A stretch of DNA of 60,665 nucleotides from Hyphomicrobium_A sp964620915 (GTDB lineage Bacteria; Pseudomonadota; Alphaproteobacteria; Rhizobiales; Hyphomicrobiaceae): contig CAZUKP010000013.1 in assembly GCA_964620915.1 (NCBI GenBank), positions 1 through 60,665 on the forward strand, given 5' to 3'. The notes beneath the pieces are model-generated. The model was not told the origin of the DNA. It saw only the letters and a program-made list of their open reading frames with translations, and searched no databases. A program made the position numbers and the translations under genes. Every line of letters starts with the position of its first letter. The first letter of the stretch is position 1. Of the stretch, positions 7,811 to 16,429 are shown one piece after another.

Positions 7811-8353
7811 ATGTCGCGCATCGGTAAGAAACCAGTTTCGCTTCCGTCGAACGTAACGGCGACGGTTTCGGGACAAGAGGTCAAGGTGAAAGGACCGAAG
7901 GGAGAACTCTCCTTTTCGGTGCCCGAGCAGATCAAGGTCGCTCAGGGTGAGGCTGGCATCGAGGTAAACCCAGTCGACGACACCAAGCTGGCACGCAGCA
8001 TGTGGGGTATGTCGCGGACTATGGTGGCAAACCTCATCCAAGGCGTCACGGAAGGTTACTCCCGGACGCTGGAGATCCAGGGCATCGGCTACCGCGCCGC
8101 CATGAAGGGTAAGGACGAGCTGCAGCTTAATATCGGCTACAGCCATGATGTGCTGCACAAGGTTCCGGCTGGAATTGAGGTGCAGGTTGGTGGCGCCAAG
8201 CAGGAAGTCATCACGATTTCAGGGATCGACAAGCAGCTTGTCGGGCAGTTCGCAGCCAACGTGCGCGCTTCGCGGCCGCCTGAGCCCTATCAGGGTAAGG
8301 GCATACGCTATCGGGGCGAATACATCTTCCGCAAGGAAGGCAAGAAGAAGTAA
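7811..8353 (+). CDS. rplF: 50S ribosomal protein L6
   Basis: L6 lies near the sarcin-ricin loop, where GTPase factors bind. The protein has 180 residues, close to the usual 177. It starts MSRIGKKPVSLPSNVT. The C-terminal signature PEPYQGKGIRYRGEYIFRKEGKKK is clear. It follows rpsH by 41 bases, with TTGAGGATTTTGGAAAG upstream. Confidence 0.97.
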   Translation: MSRIGKKPVSLPSNVTATVSGQEVKVKGPKGELSFSVPEQIKVAQGEAGIEVNPVDDTKLARSMWGMSRTMVANLIQGVTEGYSRTLEIQGIGYRAAMKGKDELQLNIGYSHDVLHKVPAGIEVQVGGAKQEVITISGIDKQLVGQFAANVRASRPPEPYQGKGIRYRGEYIFRKEGKKK

Positions 8354-8365
8354 GGACGAGCGACT

Positions 8366-8728
8366 ATGAGAGTGCTCAAGAATAAGTTTGATCGACGCAA
8401 GGCGCGTGTCCGCCGCTTTGTTCGGGCGAATGCCGGAACGCGTCTGCGGCTCTCGGTGTATCGTTCATCGAAGCATATCTATGCTCAGGTGATCGACGAT
8501 ACGGCGGGTAGGACTGTTGCGGCGGCCTCAACCCTGGAAAAGGATCTTGGGGGCGCCCTCAAGACGGGTGCCGACAAAACGGCAGCGAGCGCAGTGGGCA
8601 AGCTGCTGGCAGAGCGTGCACTAAAGGCCGGTGTCAAAGAGGTTGTGTTTGACCGCGGCGGATATCTTTTTCACGGACGCATCAAAGCGCTGGCTGATGC
8701 CGCGCGTGAGGGCGGCCTGAGCTTTTAG
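8366..8728 (+). CDS. rplR: 50S ribosomal protein L18
   Basis: L18 carries 5S rRNA into the 50S subunit with L5. The protein has 120 residues, the normal length. It has an Arg-rich N-terminus (KFDRRKARVRRFVRANAG), RLRLSVYRSSKHIYAQVIDD, and the closing DRGGYLFHGRIKALADAAREGGL. AAGGACGAGCGACT precedes the ATG. Confidence 0.96.
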   Translation: MRVLKNKFDRRKARVRRFVRANAGTRLRLSVYRSSKHIYAQVIDDTAGRTVAAASTLEKDLGGALKTGADKTAASAVGKLLAERALKAGVKEVVFDRGGYLFHGRIKALADAAREGGLSF

Positions 8729-8745
8729 ACTGAGAGGAATTTATT

Positions 8746-9321
8746 GTGGCACGTCCCCATGGAAGAGACCGCGGCCGCGACCGCGATGATCGAGACAGCG
8801 AGTTCACTGAAAAACTCGTTCATATCAATCGCGTCGCAAAGGTCGTGAAAGGCGGTAAGCGGTTCGGCTTTGCCGCGCTCGTCGTTGTCGGAGACCTGAA
8901 AGGCCGTGTCGGTTTTGGACACGGCAAGGCCCGAGAAGTGCCCGAAGCGATCCGCAAAGCAACCGAGGCAGCCAAGCGCGACCTCGTGCGAGTTCCTTTG
9001 AGGGATGCGCGCACGTTGCACCACGACAGCAAGGGGCGTCATGGGGCTGGTAAGGTTATACTACGCTCGGCTCCGGCAGGCACGGGCATCATTGCGGGCG
9101 GCGCGATGCGCGCCGTCTTCGAGATGCTCGGTGTTCAAGACGTGGTCGCGAAATCACTGGGCAGCACCAACCCTTATAACGTCGTGCGCGCAACGTTCGA
9201 CGCGCTGAAGGGCCAGGAAAACCCGCGCGGTGTCGCGGCAAGGCGTAGCAAGAAGGTCAGCGAGATTGTCTCGCGTCGCCGCGATGGTTCTGCGGCGGGT
9301 GATGCGGTCGCCGAGGCCTAG
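8746..9321 (+). CDS. rpsE: 30S ribosomal protein S5
   Basis: S5 affects decoding fidelity. The protein has 191 residues and starts at GTG 8746 after TGAGAGGAATTTATT. The N-terminus is rich in Arg/Asp (ARPHGRDRGRDRDDRDSEF), then the S5 double-stranded RNA-binding fold follows (EKLVHINRVAKVVKGGKRFGF, VGFGHGKAREVPEAI). The C-terminal domain contains GTGIIAGGAMRAVFEMLGVQD. Confidence 0.96.
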   Translation: MARPHGRDRGRDRDDRDSEFTEKLVHINRVAKVVKGGKRFGFAALVVVGDLKGRVGFGHGKAREVPEAIRKATEAAKRDLVRVPLRDARTLHHDSKGRHGAGKVILRSAPAGTGIIAGGAMRAVFEMLGVQDVVAKSLGSTNPYNVVRATFDALKGQENPRGVAARRSKKVSEIVSRRRDGSAAGDAVAEA

Positions 9322-9361
9322 GCGCGCCGCAGTTTAAGAAAGCTTCAAGGGACCAAAGCAG

Positions 9362-9568
9362 ATGGCTGCCAAGAAGACGATTACAGTGGAGCAGATTGCG
9401 AGCCCGATGCGCCGGCCGGCCGTTCAGGCGGCGACCCTGCGTGGACTGGGTTTGGATAAGCTTCGCCGGCGGCGGACGCTCGAAGACACACCCGCCATTC
9501 GCGGTATGATCAACAAAGTCAGTCATCTCGTTCGCATTGTCGACGAGAAGGCCAAGCAGAAAAGCTAA
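9362..9568 (+). CDS. rpmD: 50S ribosomal protein L30
   Basis: L30 is a small bacterial 50S protein. The protein has 68 residues. It contains IASPMRRPAVQAATLRGLGLDKLRRRRTLEDTPAIRGMINKVSHLV, matching the family (R-x-L-GL-K/R and D-TP-x-RGM-I-K-V). It sits between rpsE and rplO in the canonical order. Confidence 0.95.
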   Translation: MAAKKTITVEQIASPMRRPAVQAATLRGLGLDKLRRRRTLEDTPAIRGMINKVSHLVRIVDEKAKQKS

Positions 9569-9583
9569 AGGAGCGTTGGTCCG

Positions 9584-10108
9584 ATGCGGCTCAACGAAAT
9601 CAAAGACAAGAACGGCGCGCGCAAAGACCGGGTGCGCATAGGTCGGGGCATCGGCTCTGGTTGTGGCAAAACCGGTGGGCGCGGTGGCAAGGGACAAACG
9701 GCGCGTTCGGGTGTCGCTATCGGCGGGTTCGAGGGCGGTCAGATGCCGCTCCACAGGCGCCTGCCCAAGCGCGGGTTCAGCAAGTGGCGCCGCAAGGACT
9801 TCAATGAGGTGAACATCGGCACGCTGCAAAGAGCCGTCGACGAAAAGCGCATTGATGCTTCAAAGACGCTCGATGTGGCCGCACTCGTGGCAGCCGGTTT
9901 GTTGCGTAGACCAAAGGATGGTTTGCGAATCCTGGGCAATGGTGAAATCAAGGCCAAGCTAAGTCTGACTGTCGATCATGCGACAGCGTCGGCGAGGGCT
10001 GCAATCGAGAAGGCTGGCGGTTCGATCAAGGTGATCGAAAAGAAAGTGCTTCCTGCGGATGAGGCCAAGAGGGCCAAGTCTCAGGCCAAAAAGGCAAAAG
10101 CGGGCTAG
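9584..10108 (+). CDS. rplO: 50S ribosomal protein L15
   Basis: L15 is a late-assembly 50S protein. The protein has 174 residues, somewhat longer than the usual 145-160 because of a Lys/Ala-rich tail (EAKRAKSQAKKAKAG). It has the N-terminal Gly-rich RGIGSGCGKTGGRGGKGQTARSG and GFEGGQMPLHRRLPKRGF, both diagnostic. AAAGGAGCGTTGGTCCG precedes the ATG. Confidence 0.96.
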   Translation: MRLNEIKDKNGARKDRVRIGRGIGSGCGKTGGRGGKGQTARSGVAIGGFEGGQMPLHRRLPKRGFSKWRRKDFNEVNIGTLQRAVDEKRIDASKTLDVAALVAAGLLRRPKDGLRILGNGEIKAKLSLTVDHATASARAAIEKAGGSIKVIEKKVLPADEAKRAKSQAKKAKAG

Positions 10109-10120
10109 AAATCCGCGACA

Positions 10121-10165
10121 GGATAGGCCACCACGTAAGGCCGTGGGTGCTAGGTGGCCGCCCCA
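10121..10165 (+). other. Possible stem-loop between rplO and secY
   Basis: The 175-base gap holds GGCCACC (10126-10132) and its complement GGTGGCC (10153-10159). An alternative inner pairing CCACG/CGTGG (10131-10135 with 10142-10146) competes with it. No T run follows, so it is not a clear terminator. It may adjust secY expression relative to the ribosomal genes. No gene was found in the gap. Confidence 0.3.
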
Positions 10166-10283
10166 GAAAAATATGTCCGCGGGGGAAAGTTGCCAGGATC
10201 GGCGCGCACTCCCATCTTAGCGGCAGTGTGGGTCCAGGGGCGTTTCCCGCAACAGCGGGCGCGAAGGTCGGGAGAAACGAACG

Positions 10284-11639
10284 ATGGTATCTGCTGCCGA
10301 GCAGCTTGCAGCCAACCTGAACTTCGGCGCCTTCGCCAAAGCTGAGGATCTGAAGCGGCGTATCTACTTCACGTTGGGTGCGCTGATCGTCTACCGGTTT
10401 GGGACATTCATTCCGCTTCCGGGCATCAATCCTACGGCATTCGCGCAAACCTTCAGCCAGAATGCTTCTGGCATTTTGGGCATGTTCAACATGTTCGCCG
10501 GGGGCGCGGTCGAGCGCATGGCGATCTTTGCCTTGAACATCATGCCCTACATTTCAGCATCGATCATCATGCAGTTGATGAGTTCGATGTCGCCGAAGCT
10601 CGAGGCGATCAAGAAGGAAGGTGAGCAGGGCCGCAAACAAATCAACCAGTACACGCGCTACCTGACAGTGGTGCTGGCCGCCTTCCAGGCTTACGGGATC
10701 GCCATCGGACTCGAAGGGTCGCGAAGTGGCGCCGGTGCGGTAGTCATTGACCCAGGCTGGTTCTTCCGCCTCACGACGGTCATCACGCTGGTTGGTGGCA
10801 CTCTGTTCCTCATGTGGCTGGGCGAGCAGATTACACAGCGTGGTGTCGGCAATGGCATCTCCCTCATCATTTTTACAGGCATCGTGGCAGGTCTGCCCTC
10901 TGCGCTGATCGGGCTGTTCGAGCTGGCGCGGACGGGCTCGCTCAGTTCCGCGCTGCTGATTGGGCTGTTGGCTCTTATGCTGGCTGTGGTAGCCGCCATC
11001 GTGTTTATGGAGCGTGCGCAGCGGCGCCTTCTGATCCAGTACCCGAAGCGTCAAGTCGGCAGCCGGATGTTCCAGGGCGACTCCTCGCATTTGCCGTTGA
11101 AGCTGAACTCCGCGGGTGTCATTCCGCCGATCTTTGCTTCGTCGCTGCTGTTGCTGCCGATTACGGCGGCACAGTTCCAGGCTGGTCAGGGGCCGGAGTG
11201 GCTCAACACGATCGTGGCCTCGCTCGGCCGAGGGCAACCGCTCCATCTCGCCATCTATGTCGGACTGATCGTCTTTTTTGCGTTCTTCTATACGGCGGTC
11301 GTGTTCAACCCAAAGGAGACGGCGGACAATCTGCGCAAATATGGTGGCTTTATTCCGGGTATCCGGCCCGGCGAGAAGACTGCCGAGTATATTGATTACG
11401 TGCTGACCCGAATTACGGTGGTGGGGGCCCTCTACTTGGCCGCGGTCTGCGTTCTGCCGGAGATGCTTATCTCGTATGCAGCGGTTCCCTTCTATTTCGG
11501 CGGTACGTCTCTGTTGATCGTTGTCAGTGTTACGATGGACACCGTCGCGCAGGTCCAGAGCCACTTGCTGGCGCATCAATACGAGGGACTGATCAAGAAG
11601 GCGAAGCTCAGAGGCGCGTCATCGAGAGGCCGTAGATGA
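10284..11639 (+). CDS. secY: Protein translocase subunit SecY
   Basis: SecY is the channel-forming subunit of the SecYEG inner-membrane translocon. The protein has 451 residues with about ten hydrophobic helices. Recognisable segments are ALIVYRFGTFIPLPGINP in helix 1, GIMPYISASIIMQL-like sequence after the plug (here NIMPYISASIIMQLM), the loop with YPKRQVG, PLKLNSAGVIPPIFASSLL, and the cytoplasmic GGFIPGIRPGEKTAEYI. GGGAGAAACGA precedes the ATG. The stop overlaps adk (ATGA). Confidence 0.97.
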   Translation: MVSAAEQLAANLNFGAFAKAEDLKRRIYFTLGALIVYRFGTFIPLPGINPTAFAQTFSQNASGILGMFNMFAGGAVERMAIFALNIMPYISASIIMQLMSSMSPKLEAIKKEGEQGRKQINQYTRYLTVVLAAFQAYGIAIGLEGSRSGAGAVVIDPGWFFRLTTVITLVGGTLFLMWLGEQITQRGVGNGISLIIFTGIVAGLPSALIGLFELARTGSLSSALLIGLLALMLAVVAAIVFMERAQRRLLIQYPKRQVGSRMFQGDSSHLPLKLNSAGVIPPIFASSLLLLPITAAQFQAGQGPEWLNTIVASLGRGQPLHLAIYVGLIVFFAFFYTAVVFNPKETADNLRKYGGFIPGIRPGEKTAEYIDYVLTRITVVGALYLAAVCVLPEMLISYAAVPFYFGGTSLLIVVSVTMDTVAQVQSHLLAHQYEGLIKKAKLRGASSRGRR

Positions 11640-12286
11640 ATCTGATCCTGCTGGGGCCTCCCGGAGCAGGCAAGGGGACACAAGCGCAGGCGATCACCGA
11701 CAGCCGCGGTCTCGTCCAGCTGTCCACGGGCGATATGCTGCGCCAAGCGGTCAAGGCCGGCTCGGCGATCGGTGCGGAAGCCGGTGAGATCATGGAGGCC
11801 GGCGGTCTCGTCCCCGATGAAATCGTCGTTAAGATCATTGCGGAGCGAATTGCCGCACCCGATTGTGCAGATGGCTTCATCCTCGATGGGTTTCCGCGAA
11901 CCCTCAATCAAGCTGTGGCTCTGGATAAGCTCCTAGAGTCTCAAGGTAAGCAGATCAGCGCGGTTATCGAGATCAAGGTCGATGACTCCGTTCTGATCGA
12001 TCGTATTTCGGGTCGATACAGTTGCGCCGAATGTGGCGCGGGCTACCACGACACCTTCCAAAAGCCAAAGGTTCCAGGGGTTTGCGACCGGTGCGGCTCG
12101 AAGGACTTTATTCGCCGCGCCGACGATAATGCCGAAACCGTGAGAAATCGGCTTATGGCCTATTATCGGGAGACGGCACCGCTCATTGGGTATTACTTCG
12201 CCAAAGGAAAGTTAAGAAGCGTCGACGGAATGGCTGAAATTCCAGAGGTCGCAAAGCAGATCGAGGCCGTCGTGGCCGGAATCTGA
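11636..12286 (+). CDS. adk: Adenylate kinase with zinc-finger LID
   Basis: The enzyme interconverts ATP + AMP and 2 ADP in the cytoplasm. The protein has 216 residues. The P-loop GPPGAGKGT lies at residues 7-15, the AMP-binding STGDMLR near 30-36, and GFPRT near 85-89. The LID carries four cysteines (Cys130, 133, 150, 153) spaced as two CxxC pairs, predicting structural zinc as in the Gram-positive type. The start overlaps secY. A strong stem-loop follows before rpsM. Confidence 0.96.
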   Translation: MNLILLGPPGAGKGTQAQAITDSRGLVQLSTGDMLRQAVKAGSAIGAEAGEIMEAGGLVPDEIVVKIIAERIAAPDCADGFILDGFPRTLNQAVALDKLLESQGKQISAVIEIKVDDSVLIDRISGRYSCAECGAGYHDTFQKPKVPGVCDRCGSKDFIRRADDNAETVRNRLMAYYRETAPLIGYYFAKGKLRSVDGMAEIPEVAKQIEAVVAGI

Positions 12287-12352
12287 CAGCGTTGAGAGCC
12301 AATTTCTGTGGATTGACGGCACGCCAGTGCTCAGCTACAACACGCTGTTTTT

Positions 12353-12411
12353 AACGCACCTTTGGCGAGTTCGGACTGGGTCGCAGGCCGTCCGAGCAAA
12401 GGTGCGTTTTT
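12353..12411 (+). terminator. Long stem-loop with T run between adk and rpsM
   Basis: A perfect 12-bp outer stem joins AACGCACCTTTG (12353-12364) to CAAAGGTGCGTT (12397-12408), followed directly by a run of T (12407-12411). Inside it, TCGGAC (12371-12376) pairs with GTCCGA (12390-12395) around a 13-base loop. It has the form of a rho-independent terminator or attenuator splitting the superoperon ahead of the alpha-operon genes. It may equally be a leader structure for rpsM. Confidence 0.7.
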
Positions 12412-12493
12412 CGCGTGGTTAAAGGCAGCGGGAGCCGACAGCCAGGGTGGTAGCCCATGTTGTCGGCTGAAATCGAGAATTCAGGAGAAAAGT

Positions 12494-12865
12494 GTGGCCC
12501 GTATCGCAGGCGTCAATATCCCGACGCAGAAGCGCGTCGTCATCGCGCTTCAGTACATTCACGGGATCGGTGAGAAGTACGCAAAAGACATTTGTGAAAA
12601 GGTCGGAATTCCGGCCGAGCGCCGCGTCAATCAGCTCACCGACGCAGAGGTGTTGCAGGTTCGCGAAACCATCGACCGTGACTACCTGGTCGAAGGTGAT
12701 TTGCGCCGTGAGGTGATCACCAACATCAAGCGTCTCATGGACCTTGGCTGTTACAGAGGCTTGCGCCACCGCAAGGGGCTGCCTGTTCACGGCCAACGCA
12801 CGCACACGAATGCTCGTACGCGCAAAGGTCCGGCCAAGCCGATTGCCGGCAGGAAGAAGGCTTAA
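12494..12865 (+). CDS. rpsM: 30S ribosomal protein S13
   Basis: S13 contacts the P-site tRNA and forms bridges to the 50S subunit. The GTG at 12494 is chosen because it gives the family N-terminus (VARIAGVNIPTQKRV, 123 residues) and lies 5 bases after AGGAGA. The frame is open from 12362 but that extension is not S13-like. The H2TH region (ALQYIHGIGEKYAKDIC) and the Arg-rich tail RGLRHRKGLPVHGQRTHTNARTRKGP are diagnostic. Confidence 0.96.
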   Translation: MARIAGVNIPTQKRVVIALQYIHGIGEKYAKDICEKVGIPAERRVNQLTDAEVLQVRETIDRDYLVEGDLRREVITNIKRLMDLGCYRGLRHRKGLPVHGQRTHTNARTRKGPAKPIAGRKKA

Positions 12866-12963
12866 GTCCTTTTCACTGGGTTGAAATTAGGGACGGCGAA
12901 CGCGCTGTTCCTGGATTTGGATAATGGAAGCCGTCACACCGCGGCTTTGGGAGAGCGGACGAA

Positions 12964-13362
12964 ATGGCCAAAGACCAAGCGGGACGAACGAAAGTCCGTC
13001 GTCGCGAAAAGAAAAACATCAGTTCGGGCGTTGCGCACGTAAACGCCTCGTTCAACAACACGATGATCACCATCACGGATGCGCAGGGCAATACGATTGC
13101 GTGGTCATCGTCGGGAACGAAGGGTTTCAAAGGTTCGCGCAAATCGACACCTTATGCGGCCCAGGTTGCCGCTGAGGATGCAGGCAAGAAAGCCCAAGAG
13201 CATGGCATGAAGATCCTGGAAGTCCAGGTTTGCGGCCCAGGGTCCGGACGCGAGTCCGCTCTTCGCGCTTTGCAGGCCGTGGGTTTCCAGATCACGGCAA
13301 TACGCGACGTGACTCCGATCCCTCACAACGGCTGCCGGCCCCGAAAGCGGCGGCGCGTTTGA
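12964..13362 (+). CDS. rpsK: 30S ribosomal protein S11
   Basis: S11 lies on the 30S platform near the E-site mRNA. The protein has 132 residues. It has NISSGVAHVNASFNNTMITITDAQGN and the C-terminal RDVTPIPHNGCRPRKRRRV, which is nearly invariant in the family. GAGCGGACGAA precedes the ATG. Spacing to rpsM is 98 bases. Confidence 0.97.
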   Translation: MAKDQAGRTKVRRREKKNISSGVAHVNASFNNTMITITDAQGNTIAWSSSGTKGFKGSRKSTPYAAQVAAEDAGKKAQEHGMKILEVQVCGPGSGRESALRALQAVGFQITAIRDVTPIPHNGCRPRKRRRV

Positions 13363-13481
13363 TTGGCAAGGCGACCGACATCGTCAGTCCCGGCCAAAAC
13401 GTCTGCAACTTTGCGGACACTCACATTGATAAGATGCCCGCGCAGCCCATAGCGCAGGCGAGACTTTAAGCGAGGCTCCCC

Positions 13482-14507
13482 GTGGTGAATGTTCTGCAAA
13501 AGAATTGGCAAGATTTGATCAAGCCGACGAAGCTCGAGATTACGCCGGGCCGCGATCGCAACAAGCTTGCAACAATTGTAGCCGAACCTCTGGAGCGCGG
13601 GTTTGGCATGACGCTGGGCAATGCGTTGCGTCGTGTGCTGCTCTCGTCGCTGCAGGGCGCAGCGATCAAGACCGTTCAGATTGACGGTGTGCTGCATGAA
13701 TTCTCCTCGATCCCCGGCGTTCGTGAGGACGTGACGAACATCATCCTCAACATCAAGGAGATTGCGCTGCGCCTCCATTCTGAGGGCACAAAGCGCATGG
13801 TGCTCAAGAAGGAGGGCGGTGGCCCGGCGCGCGCCAAGGACATCGAGGCCGGTTCGGACGTTGAGATTCTCAACCCCGAGCATGTGATCTGCACAATCGA
13901 TGAGGGCGCCTCGATCCGCATGGAATTCACGGCCGATATGGGCAAAGGCTACGTGCCTGCCGACCGCAACCGCCCGGAAGACGCACCGATCGGCCTAGTC
14001 CCCGTCGACAGCCTCTACAGCCCGGTGAAGAAGGTTTCTTACAAGGTTGAGAACACGCGCGAAGGCCAGATTCTCGACTATGACAAGCTGACCATGGCAG
14101 TTGAGACCGATGGGTCCGTCAAGGCAGAGGACGCCATCGCGCTTGCGGCGCGCATCCTTCAGGACCAGCTTGCGATCTTCATCAACTTCGAGGAGCCCAA
14201 GAAGCCTGCCGAAGAGCAGCGCCATCCTGAGCTTGCATTCAATGCAGCTCTCCTCAAGAAGGTCGACGAGCTGGAGCTGTCCGTGCGTTCGGCAAACTGT
14301 CTGAAGAACGACAACATCGTCTATATCGGCGATCTCATTCAGAAGACAGAGGCCGAAATGCTCAGGACCCCGAACTTCGGTCGCAAGTCGTTGAACGAGA
14401 TTAAAGAGGTCTTGGCCTCGATGGGTCTGCACCTCGGCATGGAAGTGCCCAATTGGCCGCCCGATAACATCGAAGAGCTGGCCAAGAGGTTTGAGGACCA
14501 GTACTAA
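13482..14507 (+). CDS. rpoA: DNA-directed RNA polymerase alpha subunit
   Basis: RpoA nucleates RNA polymerase assembly and contacts upstream promoter DNA and activators. The protein has 341 residues. It begins at tandem GTG codons (13482 or 13485) after CGAGGCTCCCC. The N-terminal domain has PLERGFGMTLGNALRRVLLSSL and PGVREDVTNIILNIKE. The C-terminal domain has DELELSVRSANCLKNDNIVYIGDLIQKTEAEMLRTPNFGRKSLNEIKE, including the Arg used to bind UP-element DNA. The linker between the domains is near EEPKKPAEEQRHPE. Confidence 0.97.
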   Translation: MVNVLQKNWQDLIKPTKLEITPGRDRNKLATIVAEPLERGFGMTLGNALRRVLLSSLQGAAIKTVQIDGVLHEFSSIPGVREDVTNIILNIKEIALRLHSEGTKRMVLKKEGGGPARAKDIEAGSDVEILNPEHVICTIDEGASIRMEFTADMGKGYVPADRNRPEDAPIGLVPVDSLYSPVKKVSYKVENTREGQILDYDKLTMAVETDGSVKAEDAIALAARILQDQLAIFINFEEPKKPAEEQRHPELAFNAALLKKVDELELSVRSANCLKNDNIVYIGDLIQKTEAEMLRTPNFGRKSLNEIKEVLASMGLHLGMEVPNWPPDNIEELAKRFEDQY

Positions 14508-14627
14508 AGTTTGGCCAGTCGGTAGTGACGTTAGGTTTGTCCGTTTCGGTCCCGTAACGTCCTTTGGCGAAGGCCCAATAACGCGAGGCAGCAGAACCTC
14601 GTCATTCGATAACGAAAGGGTAGAAAG

Positions 14628-15053
14628 ATGCGACACAGGAAACTGGGGCGGCGTTTCGGCCGTCACAGCGGACATCGCCAGGCGATGTTCTCCAATATGG
14701 CGGCCGCCCTCATCCGTCACGAGCAGATCGTGACGACCTTGCCTAAAGCCAAGGACCTCAAGAGGGTGATCGACAAGTACATCACGCTTGCCAAGCGCGG
14801 AGATTTGAACTCGCGCCGGCTCGCGGCCAGCCGGCTGCGCGACGAGGAGATGGTCAAGAAGCTCTTCGACACGCTCGCGCCCCGCTACAAGGACCGCGCC
14901 GGTGGCTATTCACGCGTTCTAAAGGCTGGTTTCCGTTATGGAGACAGCGCGCCGCGCGCCGTCATTGAGCTCGTCGACCGCGATACCTCCGTGAAGGGCA
15001 AGGAAGACAGAGAGCGGCACGAGGCTTCTCTGAGCGAGCGGGCCGAGGCCTAA
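14628..15053 (+). CDS. rplQ: 50S ribosomal protein L17
   Basis: L17 is at the tunnel exit side of the 50S subunit. The protein has 141 residues. It starts MRHRKLGRRFGRHSGHRQAMFSNMAAALIRHEQI and has TTLPKAKDLKRVIDKYITLAKRGDL. It is the last gene of the alpha operon. CGAAAGGGTAGAAAG precedes the ATG. The C-terminus extends slightly beyond the core with charged residues (KGKEDRERHEASLSERAEA). Confidence 0.96.
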   Translation: MRHRKLGRRFGRHSGHRQAMFSNMAAALIRHEQIVTTLPKAKDLKRVIDKYITLAKRGDLNSRRLAASRLRDEEMVKKLFDTLAPRYKDRAGGYSRVLKAGFRYGDSAPRAVIELVDRDTSVKGKEDRERHEASLSERAEA

Positions 15054-15224
15054 GCGAAACGGAGTTTTATATTTGATGCTCTGGCGTTCCGTGCGCCGGG
15101 AGTCTATTGATCTTTGCGCACTGTTGGTGAGTGGGCGTAGCCTGTCTTAAAGGGCCCACGGACCTTCAAACCGGTGTCTAAGGAGCCGTACCGCATATCG
15201 CTTCAGTGACGTTAAGGAGAGGTC

Positions 15225-16256
15225 ATGAGCAACAGCCCAAGGGTCCTCGTCACGGGTGCGTCAGGTTTCATCGCCAAATTCTGTATCGCGGAGCTATTGA
15301 GACAAGGCTATGAGGTCCGCGGCACGCTAAGGTCGCCGGATCGCGGTGACATCGTGCGCCGCACAATCTCGCGGGCAGGCGTGGATGCCAGCAGCGTGTC
15401 GTTCGTCGCAGCCGACCTCATGAGTGATGAAGGCTGGGTGGAAGCGATGGAGGGCTGTGATTACGTCCTCCACGTCGCATCGCCTTTTCCCCTAAAGCAC
15501 ATATCCAACCCGCAAGAAATTATTCGTCCTGCCCGGGAGGGCGCGTTGCGCGCGCTCAAGGCAGCGTCAAAATCCGGCGTGAAGCGCGTCGTGCTGACGT
15601 CTTCAGTCGTGGCGATCACATTGCCTTGGCCGGAGGCCCCGCTGGGCCACGTCTTCACAGAAGAAGACTGGTCGAATCCCGAGCGTCCCGACATAACGGC
15701 CTATGTGGCTTCGAAGACATTGGCGGAGCGGGCGGCTTGGGACTTTGTGCAAGACAATCCCGATGCGCCTGAGCTTGCAGTAGTCAATCCTGCTTTCGTT
15801 CTGGGACCGGTGCTCGACCCAAATCTGTCGACCTCGCAAGAGGTCGTTAGGCTTATGGGACAGGGCGCCTATCCCGCGGCACCGAAAGTCGGATTCCCCG
15901 TTAGCGACGTTCGCGACGTCGCCGTGACGCATGTTTTGGCCATGACCAACCCAGCTGCAGCTGGGCAGCGCTTTCTATCGGCCAACGGTCACCTGCGCCT
16001 GATCGAGGTCGGTGAGAAGATCGCCGAGACACTTCCTGATCTCAAATCTAAGGTACCCCGTTTCGAGCTGCCGGATTTCGTTGTGCGCGGCCTCTCTCTC
16101 GTCGATGGGCGGCTCAAGGCGGTTCTTGCGGATCTGGGGCATCCTCGCCACATCTCGAATGCTAAGGCGCGAACCACGCTCGGGCAGACGTTCCGCTCGG
16201 CCGACGAGGCTGTAAAGACTTCCGTTGAAAGTCTGAGAGAGCTGCGCGTGATCTAG
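15225..16256 (+). CDS. NAD(P)-dependent epimerase/reductase of the SDR extended family
   Basis: The protein has 343 residues and resembles dihydroflavonol-4-reductase-like extended SDRs. The Rossmann motif TGASGFIAKFCI is at residues 9-20. The catalytic Ser region (VLTSSVVAI) and YVASKTLAE, carrying the Tyr and Lys, are present. Substrate cannot be told from sequence; sterol, aldehyde or sugar-like compounds are all known in this group. AAGGAGAGGTC before the ATG is a strong ribosome-binding site. It is not part of the ribosomal operon, as a 171-base gap separates it from rplQ. Confidence 0.85.
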   Translation: MSNSPRVLVTGASGFIAKFCIAELLRQGYEVRGTLRSPDRGDIVRRTISRAGVDASSVSFVAADLMSDEGWVEAMEGCDYVLHVASPFPLKHISNPQEIIRPAREGALRALKAASKSGVKRVVLTSSVVAITLPWPEAPLGHVFTEEDWSNPERPDITAYVASKTLAERAAWDFVQDNPDAPELAVVNPAFVLGPVLDPNLSTSQEVVRLMGQGAYPAAPKVGFPVSDVRDVAVTHVLAMTNPAAAGQRFLSANGHLRLIEVGEKIAETLPDLKSKVPRFELPDFVVRGLSLVDGRLKAVLADLGHPRHISNAKARTTLGQTFRSADEAVKTSVESLRELRVI

Positions 16257-16429
16257 CGTGGTGGGCGTGGTTTCGCAAAGCGGCCCCTTTTTGCGGGCAG
16301 CATTTGATGCCCCTCCTTTGGAGTGGCCCTCTAGGGGGTGATCGGCCCCGGTTCAATGCACGGATGCGCAGAGTCACACCAGCGTTACCTAACGTGCAAT
16401 CGCTTGGAATTTAGAGCCTGGAAAATCTG

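Noticed and set aside
10554..11579. Antisense ORF of 341 residues in secY
   Set aside because: SecY fits the family from end to end. The antisense product is full of Arg/Gln-rich low-complexity sequence.
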